Positions 1 to 9,246 of a DNA stretch of 64,000 nt are shown in pieces (position 1 is the first letter of the stretch; each line of letters begins with the position of its first letter). The position numbers and the translations under genes are program-made. The notes under the pieces are model-generated. The model worked only from the letters and a program-made list of their open reading frames with translations, ran no database searches and had not been told where the DNA came from. The DNA is taken from the NCBI GenBank assembly GCA_013335535.1, contig JAAXVL010000002.1, forward strand, positions 62,001-126,000. Direction: 5' to 3'. The DNA comes from Azonexaceae bacterium. GTDB lineage: Bacteria > Pseudomonadota > Gammaproteobacteria > Burkholderiales > Rhodocyclaceae.

Positions 1-1
1 C

Positions 2-97
2 TACCTGGTCGATAACCAGGGCGATGGTCAGTTCGTTCAGGCAGACATTACCCATCCGGTGACCAAGCCGCCGATGTGGATCATTCATAGCTGGTAA
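2..97 (+). CDS. C-terminal fragment of a DUF2782-like protein (truncated by window start)
   Basis: Open frame from base 2: YLVDNQGDGQFVQADITHPVTKPPMWIIHSW*; DUF2782-like C-terminus, a family commonly found before thrB in betaproteobacteria. Confidence 0.6.
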   Translation, partial: YLVDNQGDGQFVQADITHPVTKPPMWIIHSW

Positions 98-100
98 ATC

Positions 101-1027
101 TTGTCCGTCTATACCAAGGTCGGGCGGGAAGAACTCATCGCCTGGCTGGAGCCACTCGGGCTGGGTGAGCTGGTCGACTACGCCGGTATCGCCGCCGGCA
201 TGCAGAACTCCAACTATTTCGTGGCAACGGCCAGCGGCCGCTTCGTGCTGACGCTGTTCGAGCGCATCGCTACTCCGGCCCTCGATTTTTATCTCGCCCT
301 GCAGGATAGGCTGGCGCAAAGCGGGATTCCCAGCCCCCGACCTCTGGCTGACGGCCAGGGCGCCTATTGGCGCTGGCTGGCCGGCAAACCGGCTGCATTG
401 CTGACCTGTTTGCCGGGAGCGGCGCTGGAGTTGCCGGGTGTCGAGCAGTGTCGTGCCGTCGGCGCCATGCTGGCCCGCCTGCACCTCGCTGCGGCCGATC
501 TGCCGAACCCTTTGCCCAACCCCTGCGGTGCCGCCTGGCGGCAGGCGGTCGGTGAAACCTTGCTGCCTTTGGTTGCTCCCGACGAGCGCGATCTGCTGGC
601 CGATGAACTGCTGTTTCAGGCGGCCCAGGATTATTCGGCCCTGCCGCGCGGAATCATCCATGCCGATCTCTTTCGCGACAACGTGTTGTGGGACGCCGAC
701 GGCGGTCTCTCGGGCGTGCTCGATTTCTATTTTGCCGGCGAAGACGCTTTGCTCTTCGATCTGGCCGTCGTCGCCAACGACTGGTGTGGCAGCGACAACG
801 CGCTGGCCGCCCTGATCTCCGGCTATGCGGCCCAGCGGCCGCTCACGGAGGCGGAACGAGCTGCCTGGCCTGCCATGCGGCGGGCCGCTGCGCTGCGCTT
901 CTGGTTGCTCCGGCTCGAGGTTCGCCACCGGCCCCGCCAAGGTGAAGTGGTAACGATCAAGAATCCCGATGACTTTCGGCGCCTGCTGGCACGTTTTCGT
1001 CTTGCCCCGGAAGCGCTCCCCCGTTAG
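101..1027 (+). CDS. thrB: Homoserine kinase (ThrB, APH-like fold)
   Basis: 308 aa ORF, TTG start; MSVYTKVGREELIAWLEPLGLGELVDYAGIAAGMQNSNYFV, IIHADLFRDNVLW kinase motif. Confidence 0.9.
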   Translation: MSVYTKVGREELIAWLEPLGLGELVDYAGIAAGMQNSNYFVATASGRFVLTLFERIATPALDFYLALQDRLAQSGIPSPRPLADGQGAYWRWLAGKPAALLTCLPGAALELPGVEQCRAVGAMLARLHLAAADLPNPLPNPCGAAWRQAVGETLLPLVAPDERDLLADELLFQAAQDYSALPRGIIHADLFRDNVLWDADGGLSGVLDFYFAGEDALLFDLAVVANDWCGSDNALAALISGYAAQRPLTEAERAAWPAMRRAAALRFWLLRLEVRHRPRQGEVVTIKNPDDFRRLLARFRLAPEALPR

Positions 1028-1036
1028 CATCCGCGC

Positions 1037-1783
1037 ATGAGTGAAACTCCTGTTTTTCCGATGGCGCCGACCCGGTTTACCGGCGCGAGCCGCGAAGTCG
1101 ATCCCGGCTCCTGCTTTGACTGGCTACGCCAGGGCTGGGCCATGTTTCTGGTCAATCCCGGCGTGTGGATTGGCAGCACCGTCCTGCTGCTCGTCATGCT
1201 CATGGCCATTTCCATCGTGCCGCTCTTCGGGCAGATCGCTGCGCACTTGCTGGTACCGCTCTTCGGTGCCGGCATGATCAAGCTCTGCAAGCGTCTGAAC
1301 GATGGCGAAGAGCCCGAAATTGCCGATCTTTTCGCCGGTTTCCGCCACAACGCAGGCCAACTGGTCATGATTGGCGTGTTTTTCGCCATGGGCATTTTCG
1401 GCATTGCTTTCCTTGCCTTCATGCTGGTCAGCGGCGGCATTCTGGGTGGAGGTGTGACCGGCAAGGTCGCCGGCTTCGGCATTGCCCTCGGCGGTGTCAT
1501 GCTCGCCGGCCTGCTCGTCATGGTGCTCTCGGTGCCGATCATCATGGCTACCTGGTTCGCGCCGGCGCTGGTTTTCTTCCACGACATGCAGCCGCTCGAT
1601 GCGATGAAGGCCAGCTTTGCAGCAGGCGCCAAGAACTTTCTGCCGATGGCGATCTTCGGCATTTTCCTCGTCGTCGCCCTGTTCTTCGCCATGCTGCCTG
1701 TCGGCATGGGCCTGCTCCTGCTTTTGCCGGTCGTTTCGGGCGCGGTGTTCGCCTCCTACCGCGATATTTTTGTGGGAAGCTGA
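1037..1783 (+). CDS. BPSS1780-like multi-pass membrane protein
   Basis: 248 aa hydrophobic ORF with several TM segments, similar in layout to the next gene. Confidence 0.6.
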   Translation: MSETPVFPMAPTRFTGASREVDPGSCFDWLRQGWAMFLVNPGVWIGSTVLLLVMLMAISIVPLFGQIAAHLLVPLFGAGMIKLCKRLNDGEEPEIADLFAGFRHNAGQLVMIGVFFAMGIFGIAFLAFMLVSGGILGGGVTGKVAGFGIALGGVMLAGLLVMVLSVPIIMATWFAPALVFFHDMQPLDAMKASFAAGAKNFLPMAIFGIFLVVALFFAMLPVGMGLLLLLPVVSGAVFASYRDIFVGS

Positions 1784-1785
1784 AG

Positions 1786-2559
1786 ATGCGCGCCCAGACA
1801 CTACCGCCCGCGGCCGGCTGGGGCTGGATTCTGACCGGTTTCGCCATTTTTCGGCGCAGCCCGGTCGTTCTCGGCATGCTGGTTCTCACTTACTGGTTCA
1901 CGGTAATTTTTCTCAATGTGCTGCCATTCATTGGCGCGCTGGCCGCCTCGCTGGTCATCCCTGGCCTCTCGGTCGGTCTCATGCAGGCAGCGCGTCAGGT
2001 CGAACGCGGCCAGCCCATCGGCATCCAGACCCTGTTTGGCAGCATGAAGGAAAACGCCCGCACCCTGCTCGCCCTCGGCGCCCTCTACCTGTGCTGCACG
2101 CTCGGCGTTCTCGGACTGTCCACACTGCTTGACGGCGGCGACATGTTCAAATTCATGATGGCCAATAGCCGCGCCGAACGGGCTGCCGTCGAAGACGCTG
2201 ATTTCATCGCGCCGGCGTTGTTTGTCATGGCTGCGATGACCCCGGTCATGATGGCCTACTGGTTTGCCCCGGTGCTGGCCGCCTGGCATCGACTGACCCT
2301 TGGCCGCGCCCTGTTCTTCAGCTTTGTCGCGTGCTGGATGAACTGGCGGGCATTCCTCGTCTATGGCCTGGGACTCCTGCTCGTTGGCGGTGTTTTCCCT
2401 GGCGTCCTCCTTGGACTGTTGCTGCTGATTTTCCCCGGTGCGGCGAGTTTCATTACTGCCGTCGTCACCATGCCGATGGTGCTGGTCGTTGCGCCGACCA
2501 TCTTTGCCAGCTTTTATGCCTGCTACCGCGACATCTTCGGTATTTCCGAAATTGTCTGA
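1786..2559 (+). CDS. BPSS1780-like multi-pass membrane protein (tandem paralogue)
   Basis: ATG at 1786 inside the longer 1165..2559 ORF: MRAQTLPPAAGWGWILTGFAIFRRSP...; TM-rich, ends SFYACYRDIFG as the first copy ends SYRDIF. Confidence 0.6.
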   Translation: MRAQTLPPAAGWGWILTGFAIFRRSPVVLGMLVLTYWFTVIFLNVLPFIGALAASLVIPGLSVGLMQAARQVERGQPIGIQTLFGSMKENARTLLALGALYLCCTLGVLGLSTLLDGGDMFKFMMANSRAERAAVEDADFIAPALFVMAAMTPVMMAYWFAPVLAAWHRLTLGRALFFSFVACWMNWRAFLVYGLGLLLVGGVFPGVLLGLLLLIFPGAASFITAVVTMPMVLVVAPTIFASFYACYRDIFGISEIV

Positions 2560-3205
2560 GCCGCTCGGCCTCTTCGGAGGCACCTTCGATCCTGTGCATT
2601 TTGGTCACCTCCGGCTGGCCGAGGAGGCAATTACCCATCTTGGCCTTGGCGGCGTGCGCTGGATTCCGGCTGGCCAGCCACCGCATCGCGGCACGCCGCA
2701 GGTGACCGCGCAGCAGCGTCTGGAGATGGTGCTACGGTCAACCGGAAATAATCCCCAATTTTCAATTGATGCCAGCGAAGTCGAAGCTGCTGCGCCGAGC
2801 TACACGGTGCACACGCTCGAGCGTCTGCGCCGCGAACTCGGGGCCGAGCAATCGCTCGTCCTTCTCGTCGGCGCCGATGCCTTCGCCGGACTTGCCACCT
2901 GGCACCGCTGGCGGGACATTTTTTCCCTGGCCCACGTTGCCGTCTCGCACCGCCCCGGTTTTCCCGTCGAAGCGAGCAGCCTGCCGCATGAGCTGGCCAC
3001 CGAATTCAACGACCGCCGCCTGACCGACGTCAGCGGGCTGAAACGCGCTCCGGCCGGAGGAATAGCCACTTTTGCCATGACCCAGCTGGCCATTTCGGCA
3101 ACGCAGATCCGCAAGCTGCTGGCCAACGGGCTTTCGGCGCGTTATTTGCTGCCGGATGCCGTTCTCGACTATATTCGCCTTCACCAACTCTATAAAAGTA
3201 CCTGA
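2552..3205 (+). CDS. nadD: Nicotinate-nucleotide adenylyltransferase
   Basis: TTG start at 2552: (M)SEPLGLFGGTFDPVHFGHLRLAEEA, ISATQIRKLL; contains repeat copy K. Confidence 0.92.
   Translation: MSEPLGLFGGTFDPVHFGHLRLAEEAITHLGLGGVRWIPAGQPPHRGTPQVTAQQRLEMVLRSTGNNPQFSIDASEVEAAAPSYTVHTLERLRRELGAEQSLVLLVGADAFAGLATWHRWRDIFSLAHVAVSHRPGFPVEASSLPHELATEFNDRRLTDVSGLKRAPAGGIATFAMTQLAISATQIRKLLANGLSARYLLPDAVLDYIRLHQLYKST
2733..2770 (-). repeat. Dispersed element copy K (inside nadD)
   Basis: Reverse complement ATCAATTGAAAATTGGGGATTATTTCCGGTTGACCGTA. Confidence 0.75.
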
Positions 3206-3570
3206 TGGACATCCGCAAGCTGCAAAAAATCATCGTTTCCGCCCTTGAAGACATCAAAGGCAAGGATATCGAAGTCATCAACACCTCCAAGCTGACGTCG
3301 ATGTTCGACCGCATCGTCATCGCGACGGGCGACTCCAACCGCCAGGTCAAGTCGCTCGCCAACAACGTTCAGGAAAAGGTCAAGGAAGCCGGTGCCGAGG
3401 TCATCTCGACTGAAGGCGAAGATACCGGCGAATGGGTGCTGGTCGACCTTGGCGACATCGTCGTGCACGTCATGCAACCGAACGTGCGTCAGTATTACAA
3501 CCTTGAAGAACTGTGGTCGGCGACCCCCGCGCAGCGTCGCAAGGCCGTGGAGCAGGCCCGCGAAGAATGA
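3205..3570 (+). CDS. rsfS: Ribosome silencing factor RsfS
   Basis: 121 aa; KGKDIEVINTSKLTSMFDRIVIATGDSNRQVKSLA, GEWVLVDLGDIVVHVM. Confidence 0.95.
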   Translation: MDIRKLQKIIVSALEDIKGKDIEVINTSKLTSMFDRIVIATGDSNRQVKSLANNVQEKVKEAGAEVISTEGEDTGEWVLVDLGDIVVHVMQPNVRQYYNLEELWSATPAQRRKAVEQAREE

Positions 3571-4037
3571 AGCTGGCCGTACTTGCCGTCGGTCATCGTC
3601 AGCCCGCCTGGGTGAACGAAGGCTGCGCCGAGTACCTCAAACGCATGCCGCGCGAACTGCCGGCCAGCGTCACTGAAATCAAGCCCGAACCGCGCGGTTC
3701 AAAAACCCGCGAACAACTGCTGGCCGCTGAAAAAGGGCGCATCCGCGACACCCTGCCGGGCAGTTGCCGAATTGTCGTGCTCGACGAAAAAGGCGAAGAC
3801 CTGACCACGCTCAAACTGGCCAAACGGCTTGAAGTGTGGATGCAGGACGGCCGCGACGTGGCGCTGCTCATTGGTGGCGCCGACGGGCTCGACGAGGAAT
3901 TCAAGCAACAGGCCGACGACAAGCTGCGTCTGTCCAGCCTGACGCTGCCACATGGCATGGCGCGCCTGATATTGTGCGAGCAGCTTTACCGTGCCGTCAG
4001 TGTTCTGAAAAACCATCCATACCACCGGGAGGGATGA
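3567..4037 (+). CDS. rlmH: 23S rRNA (pseudouridine1915-N3)-methyltransferase RlmH
   Basis: MKLAVLAVGHRQPAWV..., LIGGADGLDEE, EQLYRAVSVLKNHPYHREG. Confidence 0.95.
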   Translation: MKLAVLAVGHRQPAWVNEGCAEYLKRMPRELPASVTEIKPEPRGSKTREQLLAAEKGRIRDTLPGSCRIVVLDEKGEDLTTLKLAKRLEVWMQDGRDVALLIGGADGLDEEFKQQADDKLRLSSLTLPHGMARLILCEQLYRAVSVLKNHPYHREG

Positions 4038-4642
4038 TGCGTCTCTACCTCGCTTCGCGCAGTCCGCGCCGCCGTGAATTGCTGCATCAGATCGGCATCG
4101 ATTTCGATACTGTCGTTTTTCGCGATGGCATGCGCGCCGATAGCGAAACCGACGAAACGCCGATGGCGGGCGAGTCGCCCGTGGTCTACGTCGAACGCGT
4201 GGCGCGCGCCAAGGCGATGCACGGTCTGAAGATCGTCGAGGAGCGTCGCCTGCCGATGCGGCCCGTGCTGGCGGCCGACACGACACTGGAGCTCGATGGC
4301 CAGATCATCGGCAAGCCCGTCGACATGGCCGACGCCGCCGCCATCCTGCGCCGTCTGTCTGGGCGCACGCATCGCGTGCTGACCGGCGTCGCCATCGACC
4401 ATCAGCGGCGTACCGAGTATCTGCTGTCGACCAGCGAAGTCCGTTTTCGCCATATCGACGACGAGGAAATCCGTCACTACGTGATCAGTGGCGAGCCGAT
4501 GGACAAGGCCGGGGCCTACGGCATCCAGGGCCGAGCCGGCCTGTTCGTCGAGCATCTCTCCGGCAGCTACTCCGGGGTGATGGGCCTGCCTGTCTGCGAG
4601 ACCGGCGAACTGCTCAAAAAGCTCGGTTTCCGGCCGATTTAA
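4037..4642 (+). CDS. Maf family nucleotide pyrophosphatase
   Basis: MRLYLASRSPRRRELLHQIG..., LAADTTLELDGQIIGKP, GKAGAYGIQG-like motif. Confidence 0.93.
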   Translation: MRLYLASRSPRRRELLHQIGIDFDTVVFRDGMRADSETDETPMAGESPVVYVERVARAKAMHGLKIVEERRLPMRPVLAADTTLELDGQIIGKPVDMADAAAILRRLSGRTHRVLTGVAIDHQRRTEYLLSTSEVRFRHIDDEEIRHYVISGEPMDKAGAYGIQGRAGLFVEHLSGSYSGVMGLPVCETGELLKKLGFRPI

Positions 4643-5201
4643 GCGTTGCCACGGCACCGATGTAGCCGTCGGGCAAGGTCAGTCGCTGCGCGCGGCAGGG
4701 CGCCAGCCGTGCCTTCAGATGCGGACTCCACTCGATCAACGGTACGCCCAGGCATTTTAGGCGGGCTTCGTGTTCCGTCCACGCCTGGGCAAATTGCACT
4801 ATCTGTTCCGGCTGGGCGGCAACCGAGAGTTGTTGGGCTACATACGGGCCGAGGTAATCGTCGGCCAGTATGGCGATTTGGCTCTGCCAGTTCGGGGCGT
4901 TGGGTACCCGCAACAGATCGACCCCGACCGGACCTCCCCGATGGATGGCCAGCAGCGAAAGCCCGGCTTCATGGCTCACCGAAATGCCCGGCGGGTTGTC
5001 CCGAATGGCCAGGCGTAGCGGCTGGCCGGGGGAGGATATCAATTCGACATCGCCGAGGATGTCGCGCAAAACATCTCGCACCCGCTGGCGGGCTACGTCG
5101 CGAATGGTGGTTTTCGGCGTTTCGATGGCAACGATGATCAGATCCTGCGCCGGGTCGGCTATACCAGGCCAGTGCAGGACCACCGGTGGCCGGTCGCGCA
5201 T
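4614..5201 (-). CDS. 4'-phosphopantetheinyl transferase superfamily protein
   Basis: GISVSHEAGLSLLAI, VGVDLL, WTEHEARLKCLG motifs; adjacent to a carrier-domain synthetase. Confidence 0.8.
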   Translation of the reverse strand: MRDRPPVVLHWPGIADPAQDLIIVAIETPKTTIRDVARQRVRDVLRDILGDVELISSPGQPLRLAIRDNPPGISVSHEAGLSLLAIHRGGPVGVDLLRVPNAPNWQSQIAILADDYLGPYVAQQLSVAAQPEQIVQFAQAWTEHEARLKCLGVPLIEWSPHLKARLAPCRAQRLTLPDGYIGAVATLKSAGNRAF

Positions 5202-5202
5202 C

Positions 5203-8200
5203 TCAGCGGCTGGCCGGCGCCGCCGGGCAGCCGTGCCAGCGCGAACCGGCTGGTAGCGTCTCGCCTTTCATGACCAGCGACAGGGGGCCGAGACGGACGT
5301 TGTCGCCGACCACGGCGCCATAGAGAACAGTCGTTCGCGGCCCGACGTAAACCCGTTGACCGATGGTCACGATGTCGATTTTCATGACGCGGTCTTCGAA
5401 CAGATGGGTCTGTGGGCAGGACAGGCCGTTGAGTTCGCTGTAATCGCCAATCCGTACGCAGTCGAATTCGGTGACGTCGGTGGTGTCGAGATAGACCCCG
5501 CGGCCAATGCGACAGCCGAGCAGGTTGAGGGCGATGGGCAGCCATGGCGTGCCGCGCAGGTAGTTCATCTGGTTGGGGACGGCCATACCGACATAGAGGC
5601 TGGTGATGGCTTCGGATGTCCAGACAAAGGGTGTCCACATCGGGACCGAGTGTTTCTTGTAGCGCCAGATGAACAACCATTTGAGGATGCCGACAAAGAC
5701 AGTGGTGCTCAGGGCGAAAAGGACACCGGCGATGGTCAGCGCGGCGAAGACATCGCGCCATTGGCCGGCCTCGGCGAGTGGCATGACGTTGAGGATGACC
5801 GTGTAGCCGACGGCAATGACCAGCGCGTGTGGCGAAATGATGCGGAAGGCTTCGACCAGGGCCCGACCAAGCCGACGCCGTTTCGACGGACGGAAGGTCA
5901 AGTCTTCGGGATAGCCGGCCGTCTGCTCACGCGCCGGCAGATTGATCGGTGGCGAGCCGAGCCAGGTGTCGCCGGGCTGCATGCGCTCGTTGGCAGGGGC
6001 GCGTGACTGGACACCGATCAGCACGTTTTCGGGCAGGACGGTGCCATCCTGGATGTAGGCGCCGTTGCCGACGAAACTGCGGCGCGAGATAACGGTCGGT
6101 TTTAGTGTCATCCAGCCGCCATCGACCTCCTCGTCGCCGAGCATGACGGCGTCGGCGATGAAGGTTTCGTCGCCCAGTGTGAGGAGGTCGGGGACCAGCC
6201 CCTGAGCCGTCGAAATCTCGGCATCGCGGCCGACCTTGGCGCCGAGCAGGCGATACCAGAAGGGCGCATAAACGGTGGCGTAGATGCCATGCAGGATGTT
6301 CAGGCTGGATTCCTGGATCTGGTTGACCAGCCAGCGGCTGCAATACACGCGGCTATGGACCGGCCAGCGGCCGGCCTGCAGCCGGGGCATCAGCGTCCAG
6401 CGCAGGATGGCGGAACTGAGCACGGTGCCGACGATCAGTACGGCCGTGCCGGGGAAGGCGAGGGCGAAGTATTTGAGCAGTTGGAGAATGATCGGGATGT
6501 CGCGCTGAGCCGGGGTCGGATCGCTGTCGAGCCAGTCAACCAGCATGAAACTCGGGAAGACCGGCATGAAGAACAGCGCTGCGGTGAGCAGCATGCCGAG
6601 AACGTAGAACAGCCCTTCGCGGGCCAAGCGGGTTTCCGAGACTTCAGGTCGTGGTGGCAGGCTGGCCGGGTCGAATTCACCGATATCGCGCGCCGGCGAG
6701 CCAAGCCAGATACGGTTCGGCGGAATTGCTTGCCCATTGCACAGGGCCGACTGGGCTTCGAGATGGCCGAAGGTGCCGATGCTCGCATTGCCTTCGACGA
6801 CGGCGTAGGAGCCGATACAGACATTGTCTTCAAGCCTGATCGGGCCGAGATGAAGCTGGCCGCGTTCGACCCGGGCATTTTCGAGATTGACGGCATTGCC
6901 GATGCTGACCCCGTTACCGACCTCCAGCAGGTCGTGGGCGCGCAGGGTGACGTTGCCGATAATGGTTTCGCTGCCGATCCGGGCACCGAGGGCGCGCAGC
7001 CACCAGATGTTGAGCGGCGAGTTGCTGAGCATGTAGACCGGGGCGCCCTCGATCAGCCGGTCGGCGCACCACCAGCGGAAATAGGTCAGGCCCCACAGTG
7101 GGTAGCTGCCAGCTTTCAGGCGGCCGGCGATCATCCATTTGCCAATGATGGCGAAGAAGAAACCGAGCACCGTGGCGAACAGGAAGACGCCGACCGAGAT
7201 AGCGACGGCGCGGAGAATCGAGTCGCCCGGGTCACCGGTGAAATAGTGATAGGTGAAGAAGGGCGCCAGCCATTGGCCCATGCGCAGGCCGACCAGCGGC
7301 GGCAGGACGCAGGCCTGGGCGAGGGCGCACAACCATCGGCGCCAGGCCGGGGGCGGCGTCCATTCGGTGGCGCTGGGGTCGATGGCGACTTCGACGGTGG
7401 CGCTCAGGGCATCGGCGATCAGGCCGATGCGGCGATGGACGTAGATGTCACGCACAGAAAAGCCGGCAAAGCGTTTTTCCTGGCGCAAAGCCGAGGCGAG
7501 ACGTGCGGCGAACAGCGAATGGCCGCCGAGATCGGCGAAGAAATCGGCATCGCGGCGGATGGCCTGGCCGGGAAAGAGTTTGGCCAGCGCGGCGAAGAGG
7601 ATTTCCTCCGCCGGCGTTTCCGGGGTGTCCGAGTCGCCGGAGCTGCCGGCCGGCAGGTCGAGCGGGCGGGCGCGCAGGGCCTTGCGGTCGATCTTGCCGG
7701 AGGTCAGGCGTGGCATTTCGGCCAGCATTTCGACGTGCGACGGGACCATGTAGGGCGGCAGGCTGGTCGCCAGCGTGGTGCGCAAGGCGGTGCCAGTCGT
7801 TGCTTCGGGATCGTCGACGATGAGGTAGGCAACGAGGCGCTCAATGCCGTCATCCTGGCGCAGGATGACGGCGGCGGTGCCGACGCCGGGCTGGCGGGTC
7901 AGGGCGGCTTCGATCTCGCCGAGTTCGACGCGGAAGCCGCGAATCTTGACCTGGTCGTCGGTGCGGCCGAGGCAGTGAATTTGGCCATGCTCGTCGATGC
8001 GGGCGAGGTCGCCAGTGCGGTACAGGCGGCTTTCGTGGGCGTTGGCGGGCCACGGGTTATCGAGGAATTTTTCGGCGGTCAGATCGGGGCGGCCAAGGTA
8101 GCCGGCAGCGACGCCCGGGCCGGTGATGCAAAGTTCGCCCGTTTCGCCTTGCGGCAGCAGGCGCAGGCCGTTTTCGACGGCGGCATCGATGACGAGCAGG

Positions 8201-9216
8201 CCGTAGTTGGGTAGCGGCCGGCCGATGGTGACCGGCTGGCCGGGGCGCAGTTCGGCCAGGCTGGCGGAAACCGTGGCTTCGGTCGGGCCGTAGGTGTTGA
8301 AAACTTGGCGACCGGGGCGGGCCCAGCGCTCGACGATGGCTTGCGGGCAGGCTTCGCCGCCGAGGTTGATCAGGCGCAGGCCGGGCACGTCGACGGCGAA
8401 CAGGGCAAGCAGCGTCGGCACGGCGTGCAGCACCGTGACCCGGTTGTCGATCAGGGCGATGGGCAGCGCTTCGGGATCGGTGGCGACGTCCTTGGGGGCG
8501 ATCCACAGCGTGGCGCCGACCAGGTAGCTGATCCAGATTTCCTCGAAGGACATGTCGAAGGCGACCGAGAAGCCCTGATAGACGCGGTCGTCCTGACGGA
8601 TGCCGAGGACGGCATTTTCGCTGCGCAGGAAATGGCAGATGGCGCCCTGGTTGATCAGGATGCCTTTCGGTTTGCCGGTCGAGCCGGAGGTGTAGATGAC
8701 GTAGGCCGGGTCGCCAGGGCTGGCGCCCTCGCGCCGCCGCAGCGGGTCCGGGTGGGCGGCTTGCAGGTCGTCGGCCAGCCAGCAGGGGCGGCCGAGGTCG
8801 GCGATGTCGGCCGTGGTGACGAGGCCGGCGGCGTCGGCGTCGTCGAGGCAGACCTTGATGCGGTCGATCGGCGTATCGGCGTCGAAGGGCAGCCAGGCGG
8901 CACCGCTCTTGGCGATGCCGAGCTGCATGACGAGCAGGTCGATGCCGCGCGGCAGCCAGAGGCCGACGATCCTACCGGGGCGGACGCCATCGGCAATGAG
9001 GCGTGAGGCGGCGCGGTCGGCCGCGGCGTCGAGTTCGCCGTAGCTCAGTTCGCGCCCGGCGAAAATGAGGGCGATTTTGTCGGGAGTCCGGGCGGCCGTG
9101 TTTTCGAAGAGGTCGGCCAGGACTTCGTTGCGGATCAGTTCGGGGGTTTCCGGGCCGCTCAGGCGGCTGGTCGGGTGGAGGGGAGTGCTTGTTTCAGGCA
9201 TGCCGAATTGTGTCAA
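5203..9216 (-). CDS. Pls/PosA-type non-ribosomal peptide synthetase (A domain, carrier domain, TM/left-handed beta-helix terminal domain)
   Basis: 1337 aa: YIIYTSGSTGKPKG-type core (AYVIYTSGSTGKPKG), YRTGDLAR, LGGHSLFAARL carrier site, then TM segments and three hexapeptide-repeat blocks. Confidence 0.88.
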   Translation of the reverse strand: MTQFGMPETSTPLHPTSRLSGPETPELIRNEVLADLFENTAARTPDKIALIFAGRELSYGELDAAADRAASRLIADGVRPGRIVGLWLPRGIDLLVMQLGIAKSGAAWLPFDADTPIDRIKVCLDDADAAGLVTTADIADLGRPCWLADDLQAAHPDPLRRREGASPGDPAYVIYTSGSTGKPKGILINQGAICHFLRSENAVLGIRQDDRVYQGFSVAFDMSFEEIWISYLVGATLWIAPKDVATDPEALPIALIDNRVTVLHAVPTLLALFAVDVPGLRLINLGGEACPQAIVERWARPGRQVFNTYGPTEATVSASLAELRPGQPVTIGRPLPNYGLLVIDAAVENGLRLLPQGETGELCITGPGVAAGYLGRPDLTAEKFLDNPWPANAHESRLYRTGDLARIDEHGQIHCLGRTDDQVKIRGFRVELGEIEAALTRQPGVGTAAVILRQDDGIERLVAYLIVDDPEATTGTALRTTLATSLPPYMVPSHVEMLAEMPRLTSGKIDRKALRARPLDLPAGSSGDSDTPETPAEEILFAALAKLFPGQAIRRDADFFADLGGHSLFAARLASALRQEKRFAGFSVRDIYVHRRIGLIADALSATVEVAIDPSATEWTPPPAWRRWLCALAQACVLPPLVGLRMGQWLAPFFTYHYFTGDPGDSILRAVAISVGVFLFATVLGFFFAIIGKWMIAGRLKAGSYPLWGLTYFRWWCADRLIEGAPVYMLSNSPLNIWWLRALGARIGSETIIGNVTLRAHDLLEVGNGVSIGNAVNLENARVERGQLHLGPIRLEDNVCIGSYAVVEGNASIGTFGHLEAQSALCNGQAIPPNRIWLGSPARDIGEFDPASLPPRPEVSETRLAREGLFYVLGMLLTAALFFMPVFPSFMLVDWLDSDPTPAQRDIPIILQLLKYFALAFPGTAVLIVGTVLSSAILRWTLMPRLQAGRWPVHSRVYCSRWLVNQIQESSLNILHGIYATVYAPFWYRLLGAKVGRDAEISTAQGLVPDLLTLGDETFIADAVMLGDEEVDGGWMTLKPTVISRRSFVGNGAYIQDGTVLPENVLIGVQSRAPANERMQPGDTWLGSPPINLPAREQTAGYPEDLTFRPSKRRRLGRALVEAFRIISPHALVIAVGYTVILNVMPLAEAGQWRDVFAALTIAGVLFALSTTVFVGILKWLFIWRYKKHSVPMWTPFVWTSEAITSLYVGMAVPNQMNYLRGTPWLPIALNLLGCRIGRGVYLDTTDVTEFDCVRIGDYSELNGLSCPQTHLFEDRVMKIDIVTIGQRVYVGPRTTVLYGAVVGDNVRLGPLSLVMKGETLPAGSRWHGCPAAPASR

Positions 9217-9246
9217 ATCCGCCAGGCAAATGGGAGTTTCGGCGCC

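Noticed and set aside
6289-8214. 641-aa plus-strand ORF opposite the Pls-like gene
   Set aside because: Antisense artefact of GC-rich coding; no domain motifs.
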